Below are positions 1-6,068 of a stretch of 10,770 nucleotides of DNA, one piece after another (position 1 is the first letter of the stretch; each line of letters starts with the position of its first letter). Source of the stretch: an uncultured Bacilli bacterium. Its GTDB lineage: Bacteria; Bacillota_I; Bacilli_A; RF39; UBA660. A model generated the notes under the pieces. It made no database searches and was not told the origin of the DNA. It saw nothing but the letters and a program-made list of their open reading frames with translations. Made by a program: the position numbers and the translations under genes. Location of the stretch: NCBI GenBank assembly GCA_934085875.1, contig CAKOHQ010000038.1, positions 1 through 10,770 on the forward strand. The letters are read 5' to 3'.

Positions 1-513
1 GATACAAATAATACAGAATATATAGCAGAAAATGTATTTTGTAATGATAAATCATTAAAAAGTGGAACAGGAATAGGGAAAGAAAATGCAGATTACAATG
101 GACAATATGCAACATCATTAGAATGTGCAAAAGGTGCAAACAATGATTATTCAAGATTTACATCAAAGAATAATACAAGTGATACAACAATAAAAGGAGT
201 AAAAGTAAATAAAGATTTAACATATCCAGTAGGATTGTTAAGTTTCAATGAAGTAAAATATGCTGCATTAAACTCAAATGAAACATATTATTTATATAAC
301 GCAAATAATTCTACTTGGTGGCTTTCGTCTCCGCGCCGCTATACTGGTTCTTTTGCGATCGAGTGGAGCGTTGATGGTTCGCGTGGTCGCATCGACAACA
401 ACTACGTCCGCAGCACTTACGCTTTGCGCCCTAGTATCAATCTAAAGGCTAGTGTGCTAATAAATGGTGGAGATGGAACTAGTTCAAATCCGTATACTGT
501 TAAATTAAGTTAG
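1..513 (+). CDS. C-terminal part of a surface/exported protein with a C-type-lectin-like, DGR-target-like end (5' truncated)
   Basis: The frame is open from the first base to a TAG at 511-513, giving 170 residues with no start, so the gene begins upstream; the TTG at 235 is internal, not a start. Residues 1-74 are Asn/Thr/Ser-rich with two cysteines (C14, C42). Residues 75-149 form a recognisable module: YPVGLLSFNEV (75-85), WWLSSP (106-111), a DG turn, then ALRPSINLK (141-149). The W-x-SP...DG...RP-x-(I/L)-N-L pattern resembles DUF6273/formylglycine-enzyme-like C-lectin folds, the scaffold used by many DGR variable proteins. Codons up to about 310 are AT-rich like the rest of the window; codons 104-145 are not (CGC/CGT arginine, TCG serine). 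Ligand binding and surface display are inferred; the N-terminus and any export signal are outside the window. Confidence 0.85.
   Translation, partial: DTNNTEYIAENVFCNDKSLKSGTGIGKENADYNGQYATSLECAKGANNDYSRFTSKNNTSDTTIKGVKVNKDLTYPVGLLSFNEVKYAALNSNETYYLYNANNSTWWLSSPRRYTGSFAIEWSVDGSRGRIDNNYVRSTYALRPSINLKASVLINGGDGTSSNPYTVKLS
313..450 (+). other. Putative DGR variable region (VR) inside the preceding gene
   Basis: Bases 311-430 contain 68 G+C of 120 (57%), against 27 of 120 (22%) for 191-310. Adenine falls to 17 of 120. From 334 to 420, 25 of 29 codons end in C or T, as expected if AAY codons of a template repeat were changed to NNY by adenine-specific mutagenesis. The likely varied codons are 334-351 (R R Y T G S), 382-390 (R G R), 394-405 (D N N Y) and 409-420 (R S T Y), while A-free codons between them encode the scaffold (W, L, S, P). 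The 3' part (about 421-450, GCTTTGCGCCCTAG...) would be the conserved end where mutagenic homing starts. No template copy is visible elsewhere in the window on either strand, so the DGR assignment is inference from composition and domain type. Confidence 0.6.
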
Positions 514-521
514 AACGTTAT

Positions 522-549
522 AAAACCTGATTGATGTCAGGTTTTATTG
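522..549. terminator. Bidirectional hairpin terminator between convergent genes
   Basis: A perfect 9-bp stem, AAAACCTGA (522-530) and TCAGGTTTT (537-545), encloses the 6-nt loop TTGATG. The stem has A-runs on the left and T-runs on the right, so it can terminate transcription from both sides. It lies 8 bp after the TAG of the left gene, and the TGA stop of the minus-strand gene (539-537) is part of the stem. Confidence 0.8.
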
Positions 550-860
550 TTTATATATAGTTTAAGTGTTATAAGTAGTTGACATATTGTGAATATAAAA
601 GTTGATGTAAAAGAATTATAGTAAATTAGAGATAAATTTAAAAATATATTTGATATATATAATAAAGATAAATTTAATATAAAGTCTTTTTTTGTATTGT
701 TTGATATTAATACAATATATATGTAGTAGGATAATAATATATAAAATAATAGTGATAATAAAATATAGTATGAAATAAATATGTTTTGTTTTAAAAATAA
801 TATAGATAGTGGTAATAAATAAGGTATAAAAATTAATAATATATATAATTTGTTTTTCAT
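537..860 (-). CDS. Small hydrophobic four-TM membrane protein, unknown function
   Basis: On the minus strand, AAAGGA (873-868) precedes two in-frame ATGs. The one at 866 is only 1 nt from the Shine-Dalgarno site; the ATG at 860, 7 nt away, is chosen, giving 107 residues ending in TGA. The protein is dominated by Ile, Leu, Tyr and Phe and shows about four membrane segments (approximately residues 4-22, 27-52, 60-82 and 86-104), with a short Lys/Asn-containing loop after the second. No catalytic motif or family is recognised. Hydrophobic reading frames arise easily in AT-rich DNA, but the well-placed ribosome site, the exact fit to the terminator at 522-545 and the otherwise empty 400-bp gap favour a real gene. 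It is divergent from the rhomboid gene, with 62 bp between starts. Confidence 0.6.
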   Translation of the reverse strand: MKNKLYILLIFIPYLLPLSILFLKQNIFISYYILLSLLFYILLSYYIYIVLISNNTKKDFILNLSLLYISNIFLNLSLIYYNSFTSTFIFTICQLLITLKLYINNKT

Positions 861-870
861 AATCATTTCC

Positions 871-897
871 TTTACTAAATAATAAGTTTGTTATAAA
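871..897 (+). promoter_or_regulatory. Extended -10 promoter for the rhomboid gene
   Basis: TG (889-890), one base, then TATAAA (892-897) form an extended -10. A weak -35-like TTTACT sits at 871-876 with 15-bp spacing. Predicted start of transcription is near 904, leaving a leader of about 20 nt that contains AGGAG (908-912). It lies in the 62-bp divergent gap, so the minus-strand gene's promoter must overlap it; no convincing boxes were seen for that one. Confidence 0.5.
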
Positions 898-922
898 ATA
901 TATATGCAGGAGAGTGAATTAC

Positions 923-2053
923 ATGAATGTTTCTTTTACTGAAAAAGATGAATTAATAATGAAATTAGTACATTATTTTGTTACTAAAGAAAATTATGCT
1001 CCTATATTAGTTAATGGGGTAAAAGATGAGATTTGGTTAGAAAATTTAGATAATTATTATAAAATAATTAGAATTAATTCTAATCATATACATAATGATG
1101 AACAATATAAATTTGATATATTTAAAATAAGTAATGTTTGTAGACAAATAAAGAAGAAGACTTTAAGTAGAAAGTTAAATACTTTAAATATTTTTATGGA
1201 TATAGATGATAATATTAAAGTTGATAATGTTAAGAATATAGATAATTTAATAATAAGAGAAAATGATGATTTAAATAGTGATAAGATATTACAATTATTT
1301 CCTAAAATTAATGAAGAAGAGTTAAAAGATTTACATGGGTTAGATTTTTTGGTTAATGTTTCTAATGATATTAATCAAAAGACTGAAAGTGAAAATAGTT
1401 TTTATGAGAAGGTATTTAGTCCTAAGAAAATAGTTGTTACTAAGGTTTTAATTGTTTTAAATATAATTATTTTTATTCTTTCTTATATGTTATCTAGATT
1501 AAATATATTTGATGTTTTTAGTTCTTTTGCTCTAAATAAGTATTATGTTAGAAATGGTGAAATTTATAGACTTATAACTTGTGGTTTTTTACATGCTGAT
1601 ATTATACATTTATTATGTAATATGTATTCTCTTAGTATAGTTGGTACTCAGTTAGAAAGTTTTATTGGTAAAAAGAAGTTTTTAATTGTATATATGGTCA
1701 GTATGTTAAGCGGTAGTTTATTATCATGCGTTTTAACAAATTCTTGGAGTGTTGGTGCTAGTGGTGCAATTTTTGGATTGTTGGGATCACTTTTATATTT
1801 TGGATATTATTATAGAATTTATTTGGGAAGTGTTTTGAGGTCTCAAATAATACCACTTTTAATACTTAATTTAGGGATAGGTTTTGTAATTCCTAATATA
1901 GATGTTTCGGCACATATTGGTGGATTAATTGGTGGTATTTTATCTACAATGGCTTTAGGAATAGAAAAGAAGAATAATAGAACAGATAGAATTAATGGTT
2001 GTATTTGTTTAATTATCTTATTAATTTTCTTGTTTATATTATTGTTTAAGTAA
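923..2053 (+). CDS. Rhomboid family intramembrane serine protease
   Basis: The product cleaves transmembrane substrates within the lipid bilayer. Start chosen: ATG at 923, 10 nt after AGGAG (908-912); the in-frame GTG at 914 lies too close to that site. The protein is 376 residues. Residues 1-165 form a soluble, charged N-terminal domain without a known motif; the first membrane segment is about 170-192. The rhomboid core follows: GFLHADIIHLLCNM carries the conserved His224, His229 and Asn233, GASG holds the nucleophile Ser280, and AHIGG holds the catalytic His331. These match GlpG H145/H150/N154, S201 and H254 by alignment of motifs. A seventh segment closes the protein (about 357-375). The soluble N-domain before the core recalls Bacillus GluP/YqgP, but the C-terminal TPR region of that protein is missing. 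Substrates are unknown; a role in membrane-protein quality control would be inference. Confidence 0.93.
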   Translation: MNVSFTEKDELIMKLVHYFVTKENYAPILVNGVKDEIWLENLDNYYKIIRINSNHIHNDEQYKFDIFKISNVCRQIKKKTLSRKLNTLNIFMDIDDNIKVDNVKNIDNLIIRENDDLNSDKILQLFPKINEEELKDLHGLDFLVNVSNDINQKTESENSFYEKVFSPKKIVVTKVLIVLNIIIFILSYMLSRLNIFDVFSSFALNKYYVRNGEIYRLITCGFLHADIIHLLCNMYSLSIVGTQLESFIGKKKFLIVYMVSMLSGSLLSCVLTNSWSVGASGAIFGLLGSLLYFGYYYRIYLGSVLRSQIIPLLILNLGIGFVIPNIDVSAHIGGLIGGILSTMALGIEKKNNRTDRINGCICLIILLIFLFILLFK

Positions 2054-2062
2054 ATTATTATT

Positions 2063-2091
2063 TTGACAATAGAATTAAATAGTGGTAATAT
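2063..2091 (+). promoter_or_regulatory. Sigma-A-type promoter for the 173-aa gene
   Basis: A consensus TTGACA (2063-2068) is followed after 17 bp by TAATAT (2086-2091); a perfect TATAAT overlaps at 2089-2094 with 20-bp spacing. This is the best -35 box in the window. Transcription would begin near 2098 and give a short leader with AGGGGG (2111-2116). Confidence 0.7.
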
Positions 2092-2123
2092 AATGTAACT
2101 AATTTTGATTAGGGGGAAAGTAT

Positions 2124-2645
2124 ATGGATAGAAGAATTAAAAAATTATTAGAAGGAAATTATGAAGAAGTTAGTCCAGACGTTATGGAATATTATAAAGT
2201 ATTAAAAGAACGTGGATTTAATTATAAAATGTATTTTGGTGCTATGTCATCTATTTGTACTGCATTATTCGTTTTATTAATACTTACTTTAAGTGTGGGG
2301 ATTCCTACAATTAATCTTGTTGTTGGTATACCATTAATAATGTCATTTATATATTCAGGATATAGAGTTTATAGAACAATGGATGATATTAAAAAGAATA
2401 AAAGAGAATTAAAGAATGTTGAAAATAACATAATTAATAATTTAGATTGTATTAATGAATCTTATACAAATGATTATGTTAAAAATAATAAAATTGATAG
2501 TGTAGTAGAAAAAGATAATATTAAGAAAAAAGTAATTCCTGTAAATAATAAAAAAATTCAAGCAATAGAAAATGCAATAAGTGTTTTAGAAAGTTATAGA
2601 GATTCATTGAAGAAAGAAAATTATACTTTAAAGAAGAAGAAATAA
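2124..2645 (+). CDS. Two-TM membrane protein with charged C-terminal tail, unknown function
   Basis: The ATG at 2124 is 7 nt after AGGGGG (2111-2116), behind a consensus promoter. The 173-residue product starts with a charged cytosolic-looking segment (1-36), then two adjacent membrane segments (about 38-60 and 63-82) forming a hairpin joined by a very short Gly/Pro-containing turn. The remainder (85-173) is Lys/Asn/Glu-rich; 88-108 and 145-168 look helical and may form coiled coils. With a hairpin topology both ends would be cytoplasmic. No family is recognised. A 59-codon single-TM gene follows after 2 bp, so the two probably form one transcript. The C-terminal lysine run (KKKK) is encoded by AAGAAGAAGAAA, which may also serve as a weak ribosome site for the next gene. 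Confidence 0.85.
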   Translation: MDRRIKKLLEGNYEEVSPDVMEYYKVLKERGFNYKMYFGAMSSICTALFVLLILTLSVGIPTINLVVGIPLIMSFIYSGYRVYRTMDDIKKNKRELKNVENNIINNLDCINESYTNDYVKNNKIDSVVEKDNIKKKVIPVNNKKIQAIENAISVLESYRDSLKKENYTLKKKK

Positions 2646-2647
2646 TT

Positions 2648-2827
2648 ATGAAATTATATGTAGATTTTTTTAAGATTGTATTACATATATCTTTAGTAGT
2701 ATTTGTAGTTATTTATTCTTATATAATAATAAATAGTTTTGATATAAAGATTAAATATGATGTTTCTTTTTTAACAATTAACAATGATTATGTTATAGAT
2801 AATTTAAATTATGATTTTTATGTATAA
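2648..2827 (+). CDS. 59-aa single-TM microprotein, unknown function
   Basis: An open frame from ATG 2648 to TAA 2825-2827 encodes 59 residues. It begins 2 bp after the stop of the 173-aa gene, which suggests translational coupling; the upstream purine run AAGAAGAAG is only a weak Shine-Dalgarno match. Residues about 8-28 (IVLHISLVVFVVIYSYIII and neighbours) are a clear membrane segment after a short KLYVDFFK N-terminus. The last 30 residues are polar, Asp/Asn/Tyr-rich and likely outside the membrane. No family is recognised. The frame fills the gap before the next promoter almost exactly, supporting a real gene; against it are its short length and the frequency of such frames in AT-rich DNA. 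Confidence 0.55.
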   Translation: MKLYVDFFKIVLHISLVVFVVIYSYIIINSFDIKIKYDVSFLTINNDYVIDNLNYDFYV

Positions 2828-2832
2828 TTTAC

Positions 2833-2862
2833 TTGATATTTGTTTATTATACTTGATATAAT
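2833..2862 (+). promoter_or_regulatory. Promoter of the DUF368 gene, with a repeated box
   Basis: TTGATA (2833-2838) and an extended -10, TG-A-TATAAT (2854-2862), are separated by 18 bp. The nonamer ACTTGATAT occurs at 2831-2839 and again at 2851-2859, exactly 20 bp apart, overlapping the -35 and the -10. The predicted start of transcription (about 2869) is adjacent to GGAGG (2870-2874), so the leader would be only about 15 nt. Confidence 0.65.
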
Positions 2863-2883
2863 TATTCATGGAGGATAGTTGTA

Positions 2884-3774
2884 ATGAGTAAAATAAAGGA
2901 ATATTTAGTGAATTTTTTTAATGGATTTATGATGGCTTTGGCAGATAGTGTTCCAGGAGTTTCTGGTGGAACAATAGCATTTTTATTAGGATTTTATGAT
3001 AATTTTATTAATGCTTTGGATTCTTTATTGGATAAGAATAAAAGATTAGATGGAATAAAATATTTGTTGAAGATTGGTATTGGATGGATTGTAGGCATGG
3101 GACTTTCTGTACTAATATTATCTAATGTGTTTGAAAAACATATATATCAAGTATCATCTTTGTTTATTGGTTTTATTTTGGCTTCTATACCTATCATTTT
3201 TAAAGAAGAAAAAGATACTTTGAAGAAGAATTATTTTAATGTTATTTTTTTGGTATTGGGTATTGTAATAGTGTTTTTGATAACTTATTTTAATAATACT
3301 AAGTTAGCAGATATGTCTTTATCAAATTTAACCTTAAGTCATTCAATTTATATTTTTATTGTTGGTATGATTGCTATTTCTGCTATGATTTTACCCGGTA
3401 TTTCAGGTTCAACTTTATTATTAATTTTTGGATTATATTTACCAATAATCAATGGTATAAAAGATTTGTTACATTTTAATTTTAATTCTTTTATAGGATT
3501 ATTTGTGTTTGGACTTGGTGTTATTACAGGTATATTATCTATTATTAAATTATTAAAAAAAGCATTGGATAAGTATAGAAATGCAACGATATATTTAATT
3601 ATAGGTTTGATGATTGGATCTATTTATTCTATTATAGAAGGACCTACTACTTTAGATGTACCAGTTGATGCCTTGAATTTTAATAATGTAAGTATATTAT
3701 TTTTTGTAATAGGTGCTTTAGTTGTTATAGGTTTACAATGGTTTAAAAAGTTTAATAATAAGGAAAATGAATAA
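2884..3774 (+). CDS. DUF368 polyprenyl-phosphate translocase (PopT family)
   Basis: DUF368 proteins (PopT) return undecaprenyl phosphate, the lipid carrier for cell-wall polymers, across the cytoplasmic membrane; that role comes from family knowledge. The 296-residue product is almost wholly hydrophobic with about eight to ten membrane segments. Its two signature loops form an internal repeat: PGVSGGT at 24-30, within ADSVPGVSGGTIAFLLGFYD, and PGISGST at 171-177. This inverted-repeat pattern is the hallmark of the family, and the length is typical. The start at 2884 has GGAGG at 2870-2874 (9-nt spacing) and its own promoter. Flanking genes are membrane or envelope proteins. A weak A/T-rich hairpin overlaps its TAA stop. 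Family assignment is firm; transport of C55-P in this organism is inferred. Confidence 0.93.
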   Translation: MSKIKEYLVNFFNGFMMALADSVPGVSGGTIAFLLGFYDNFINALDSLLDKNKRLDGIKYLLKIGIGWIVGMGLSVLILSNVFEKHIYQVSSLFIGFILASIPIIFKEEKDTLKKNYFNVIFLVLGIVIVFLITYFNNTKLADMSLSNLTLSHSIYIFIVGMIAISAMILPGISGSTLLLIFGLYLPIINGIKDLLHFNFNSFIGLFVFGLGVITGILSIIKLLKKALDKYRNATIYLIIGLMIGSIYSIIEGPTTLDVPVDALNFNNVSILFFVIGALVVIGLQWFKKFNNKENE

Positions 3775-3785
3775 TTTTTCCTTTT
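3760..3785 (+). terminator. A/T-rich hairpin terminator overlapping the DUF368 stop
   Basis: An 8-bp stem, AAGGAAAA (3760-3767) and TTTTCCTT (3776-3783), encloses an 8-nt loop that contains the TAA stop (3772-3774) and runs into a T-rich stretch. Only two G-C pairs are present, so termination is probably partial and the next gene may be reached by read-through. Confidence 0.5.
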
Positions 3786-3831
3786 ATTATTTTATAGATT
3801 GTGGTATTCTTTTAGTAGGGTGATATGTTGT

Positions 3832-4908
3832 ATGAAAGATATTAAGAAAGATGAAATTAAAATGCCAAAAACTAAGAAGCAAAAATTAAAATTAAAACAT
3901 AAAAAGTTATTTATTGTTGTGGGTGTTTTAGCGATTGTTTTGATTTGTTTGTTTGCTTTTACTGGAAATAAGAAGGAAGATAATAAAAAACCTATTATAA
4001 ATAAACCAGTTAAAGAGAGTAAAATTAAGATTGTAAATCCTAATTCTACATCTAGACCTTTTGCAGTTATGATAAATAATGTTGGTGTTGCAAGGCCATT
4101 ACAAAGTGGTTTACAAGATGCTTATATTATGTATGAAATGATTGTTGAAGGTGGTATTACTAGGTATTTGGCTTTATTTATGGATGCTAATACTGAAAGA
4201 ATTGGTTCTATTAGAAGTGCAAGACATTATTATTTAGATTATGCATTAGAAAATGATGCTATCTATGTTCATCATGGTCAAAGTCCTCAAGCTCAAAGTG
4301 ATTTTTCTAGTCTAGGTGTGGATAGAATTGTTGTTGATAATTCAAAAACTGGTTGGAGAGATAAAACTTTAGGAGTTGCAAGTGAACATACATTATTTAC
4401 TAGTATTGAAAAATTAAATAATGGTATAGGTAATAAGAGAACAGTTAGAAATAAAGATTTATTATTAAAATATAGTACTGATGAAATTGATTTAAATAAA
4501 GAAGGAAATTTAGTTGCAAATACAGTTATAATACCTTATTCTAGTTATAGTACTACATCTTATAAATATAATAGTGATGAAAAAGTTTATTATAGATTTG
4601 TTAATGATAAAGAGCATACTGATTATGTAACTAAAAAGCAATATACATTTAAGAATATAATCACTTATAAAGTATCTAATTATACTTTAGATGATGGAGA
4701 GGGTAAAGGACGTCAGGGTATAAATAATATTGGTAGTGGTGAAGGCTATTATATTACAGATGGATATGCAGAAAAGATAAATTGGAAAAAAGATTGTAGA
4801 GAATGTCAAACTAAATATACTTATTTAGATGGTAGTGATATTGTTGTCAATGATGGAAATACATTTATTCAAATTCAACCTAGTAATCAAGAGTTAACAA
4901 TAGAATAG
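3832..4908 (+). CDS. DUF3048 (YerB-like) membrane-anchored extracellular protein
   Basis: The ATG at 3832 is chosen, 7 nt after AGGGTGAT (3817-3824); an upstream TTG at 3799 lacks a ribosome site. The 358-residue protein has a very Lys-rich N-terminus (1-25), one membrane segment (about 26-44) and an extracellular domain. The DUF3048 core is clear: RPFAVMINN (75-83), ARPLQSGLQDA (87-97), MIVEGGITR (103-111), GSIRSARHYY (125-134) and VHHGQSPQA. The C-terminal part matches the usual second DUF3048 subdomain, ending with TFIQIQPS. Bacillus YerB is a lipoprotein; here the residue before the only candidate cysteine is Ile, so no proper lipobox is seen and a signal anchor is more likely. The biochemical role of the family is not established. 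A possible extended -10 (TGGTATTCT, 3802-3810) precedes the gene. The next gene begins 8 bp after the stop. Confidence 0.9.
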   Translation: MKDIKKDEIKMPKTKKQKLKLKHKKLFIVVGVLAIVLICLFAFTGNKKEDNKKPIINKPVKESKIKIVNPNSTSRPFAVMINNVGVARPLQSGLQDAYIMYEMIVEGGITRYLALFMDANTERIGSIRSARHYYLDYALENDAIYVHHGQSPQAQSDFSSLGVDRIVVDNSKTGWRDKTLGVASEHTLFTSIEKLNNGIGNKRTVRNKDLLLKYSTDEIDLNKEGNLVANTVIIPYSSYSTTSYKYNSDEKVYYRFVNDKEHTDYVTKKQYTFKNIITYKVSNYTLDDGEGKGRQGINNIGSGEGYYITDGYAEKINWKKDCRECQTKYTYLDGSDIVVNDGNTFIQIQPSNQELTIE

Positions 4909-4916
4909 AGGTTTTT

Positions 4917-5153
4917 ATGAAATTTATTTTAGAAAATTATATGCTTATTATTATTGTTGGGTTATTCTTTGTTTTTGCTTTAATAGGTTATTTGGTTGAT
5001 TTATTGAGAAATAATAAGAATAATAATGTTGATGAAATAGTTCCAGATATTAAACCAATTGATATTAAAAAAATTGATGATAAAGAAAATAAGGTTAACG
5101 ATCAAGATAATAAAGATGATTTGTTGACTAATTATAATGAAAATAATATGTAA
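4917..5153 (+). CDS. 78-aa single-TM protein with acidic tail, unknown function
   Basis: The ATG at 4917 follows AGAGG (4907-4911), which overlaps the preceding TAG stop, with 5-nt spacing; the two genes are clearly one transcript. Residues about 6-28 are a strong membrane segment with few polar residues, followed by a basic RNNK stretch and a 45-residue Asp/Lys/Asn-rich tail (DEIVPDIKPIDIKKIDDK... to the end). By the positive-inside rule the tail should be cytoplasmic. No family is recognised. Its tight linkage suggests a partner role with the DUF3048 protein, which is inference. A terminator follows 3 bp after the stop. Confidence 0.8.
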   Translation: MKFILENYMLIIIVGLFFVFALIGYLVDLLRNNKNNNVDEIVPDIKPIDIKKIDDKENKVNDQDNKDDLLTNYNENNM

Positions 5154-5156
5154 AAT

Positions 5157-5180
5157 GAAGGTTAAATTGACCTTCTTTTT
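5157..5180 (+). terminator. Rho-independent terminator after the DUF3048 unit
   Basis: GAAGGT (5157-5162) and ACCTTC (5170-5175) form a 6-bp stem, extended by a possible U-G pair, with loop TAAATTG and a following TTTTT (5176-5180). It closes the unit before the cdaA promoter. Confidence 0.75.
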
Positions 5181-5200
5181 ATTAAATTTATTTTTTAATA

Positions 5201-5229
5201 TAGATTAATTAAAAATTATTTGTTATAAT
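5201..5229 (+). promoter_or_regulatory. Extended -10 promoter of cdaA-cdaR
   Basis: TG (5221-5222), one base, then a perfect TATAAT (5224-5229). The -35 position, 17 bp upstream, reads TAGATT (5201-5206), a poor match, so the extended -10 probably carries the promoter. Predicted start near 5236, with AAGGAG at 5242-5247. Confidence 0.65.
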
Positions 5230-5255
5230 AAGATATATTATAAGGAGTGATTGAT

Positions 5256-6068
5256 ATGACTTTTGTGTCTATATGGAATGTTATAACCAAAATTATAGAT
5301 ATTTGTTTGGTTTGGATGATGTTTTATTTTATATTTAAGAATATAAAAAATAATGTTAAGATGGTTTTAATTTTTAAGGGAGTATTTATTATTATTCTTA
5401 TTAGAATATTAAGTAATATATTGAATTTATATACTGTTGGTATGTTACTAGAATACGTTTTATCTTGGGGACCTATTGCTCTAATTATTATATTTCAACC
5501 AGAGATTAGAAATGTATTAGAGAGTATTGGAAGAAGTCAATTATTAGGTAGACATAAAGTATTGACTGTTGATGAGAGAGAAAAAATTGTGTTTGAATTA
5601 ATGAGTGCGATTGAATATTTGAAGAAAAATAGAATTGGTGCATTAATTGTTTTAGAAAGAAATATGTCATTGCAAGAATATATAGAACCAGCTAATAAGA
5701 TTTATTCTGATATATCAGCTCCATTATTAGAAGCTATTTTCTTGCCACCTAATCCACTTCATGATGGTGGTGTAATAATTCAAGGTGATAGATTAACGTG
5801 TGCAGGAGCTGTGTTTAAAACAAGTATGAATCCTAATGTTAATAAAAAACTTGGAACTAGACATAGAGCAGCATTAGGTATTGCTGAAGAAACAGATGCG
5901 ATAGCTTTAGTAGTTTCTGAAGAAACAGGTAGAATTTCAATTGCCGTTGATAACCATTTACATTATAATTTAACTTTAGAAGAGTTTAAAATGAAATTAA
6001 TGGGTGAATTAAAACCTAAAGCAGAAGTGTTCTATGATGCAGATGAGGAGGATGATATAAATGAATAA
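5256..6068 (+). CDS. cdaA: Diadenylate cyclase CdaA (c-di-AMP synthase)
   Basis: CdaA condenses two ATP into cyclic di-AMP, the second messenger that controls potassium and osmolyte uptake and cell-wall homeostasis in Firmicutes. The start at ATG 5256 is 8 nt after AAGGAG; the GTG at 5247 overlaps that site and is rejected. The 270-residue length equals that of Bacillus CdaA. Three membrane segments (about 6-28, 34-54, 62-80) precede the linker FQPEIRNVLESIGR (80-93) and the DAC domain. The ATP-binding motifs are LHDGG (168-172), with Asp170 in the catalytic position, and GTRHRAALG (200-208), with the RHR triad at 202-204; VSEETG follows. The first motif reads DGG instead of the usual DGA. 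It overlaps cdaR by 8 bp, the standard cda arrangement. Assignment is firm. Confidence 0.96.
   Translation: MTFVSIWNVITKIIDICLVWMMFYFIFKNIKNNVKMVLIFKGVFIIILIRILSNILNLYTVGMLLEYVLSWGPIALIIIFQPEIRNVLESIGRSQLLGRHKVLTVDEREKIVFELMSAIEYLKKNRIGALIVLERNMSLQEYIEPANKIYSDISAPLLEAIFLPPNPLHDGGVIIQGDRLTCAGAVFKTSMNPNVNKKLGTRHRAALGIAEETDAIALVVSEETGRISIAVDNHLHYNLTLEEFKMKLMGELKPKAEVFYDADEEDDINE

Noticed and set aside
235..513. TTG-started 92-codon gene
   Set aside because: The frame is open to base 1 with continuous domain signal (YPVGLL straddles the TTG), so it is the tail of a larger gene.
3940..3960. Lipobox in the DUF3048 protein
   Set aside because: The candidate cysteine after VLI has Ile at -1 instead of Gly/Ala/Ser, so lipidation is unlikely.
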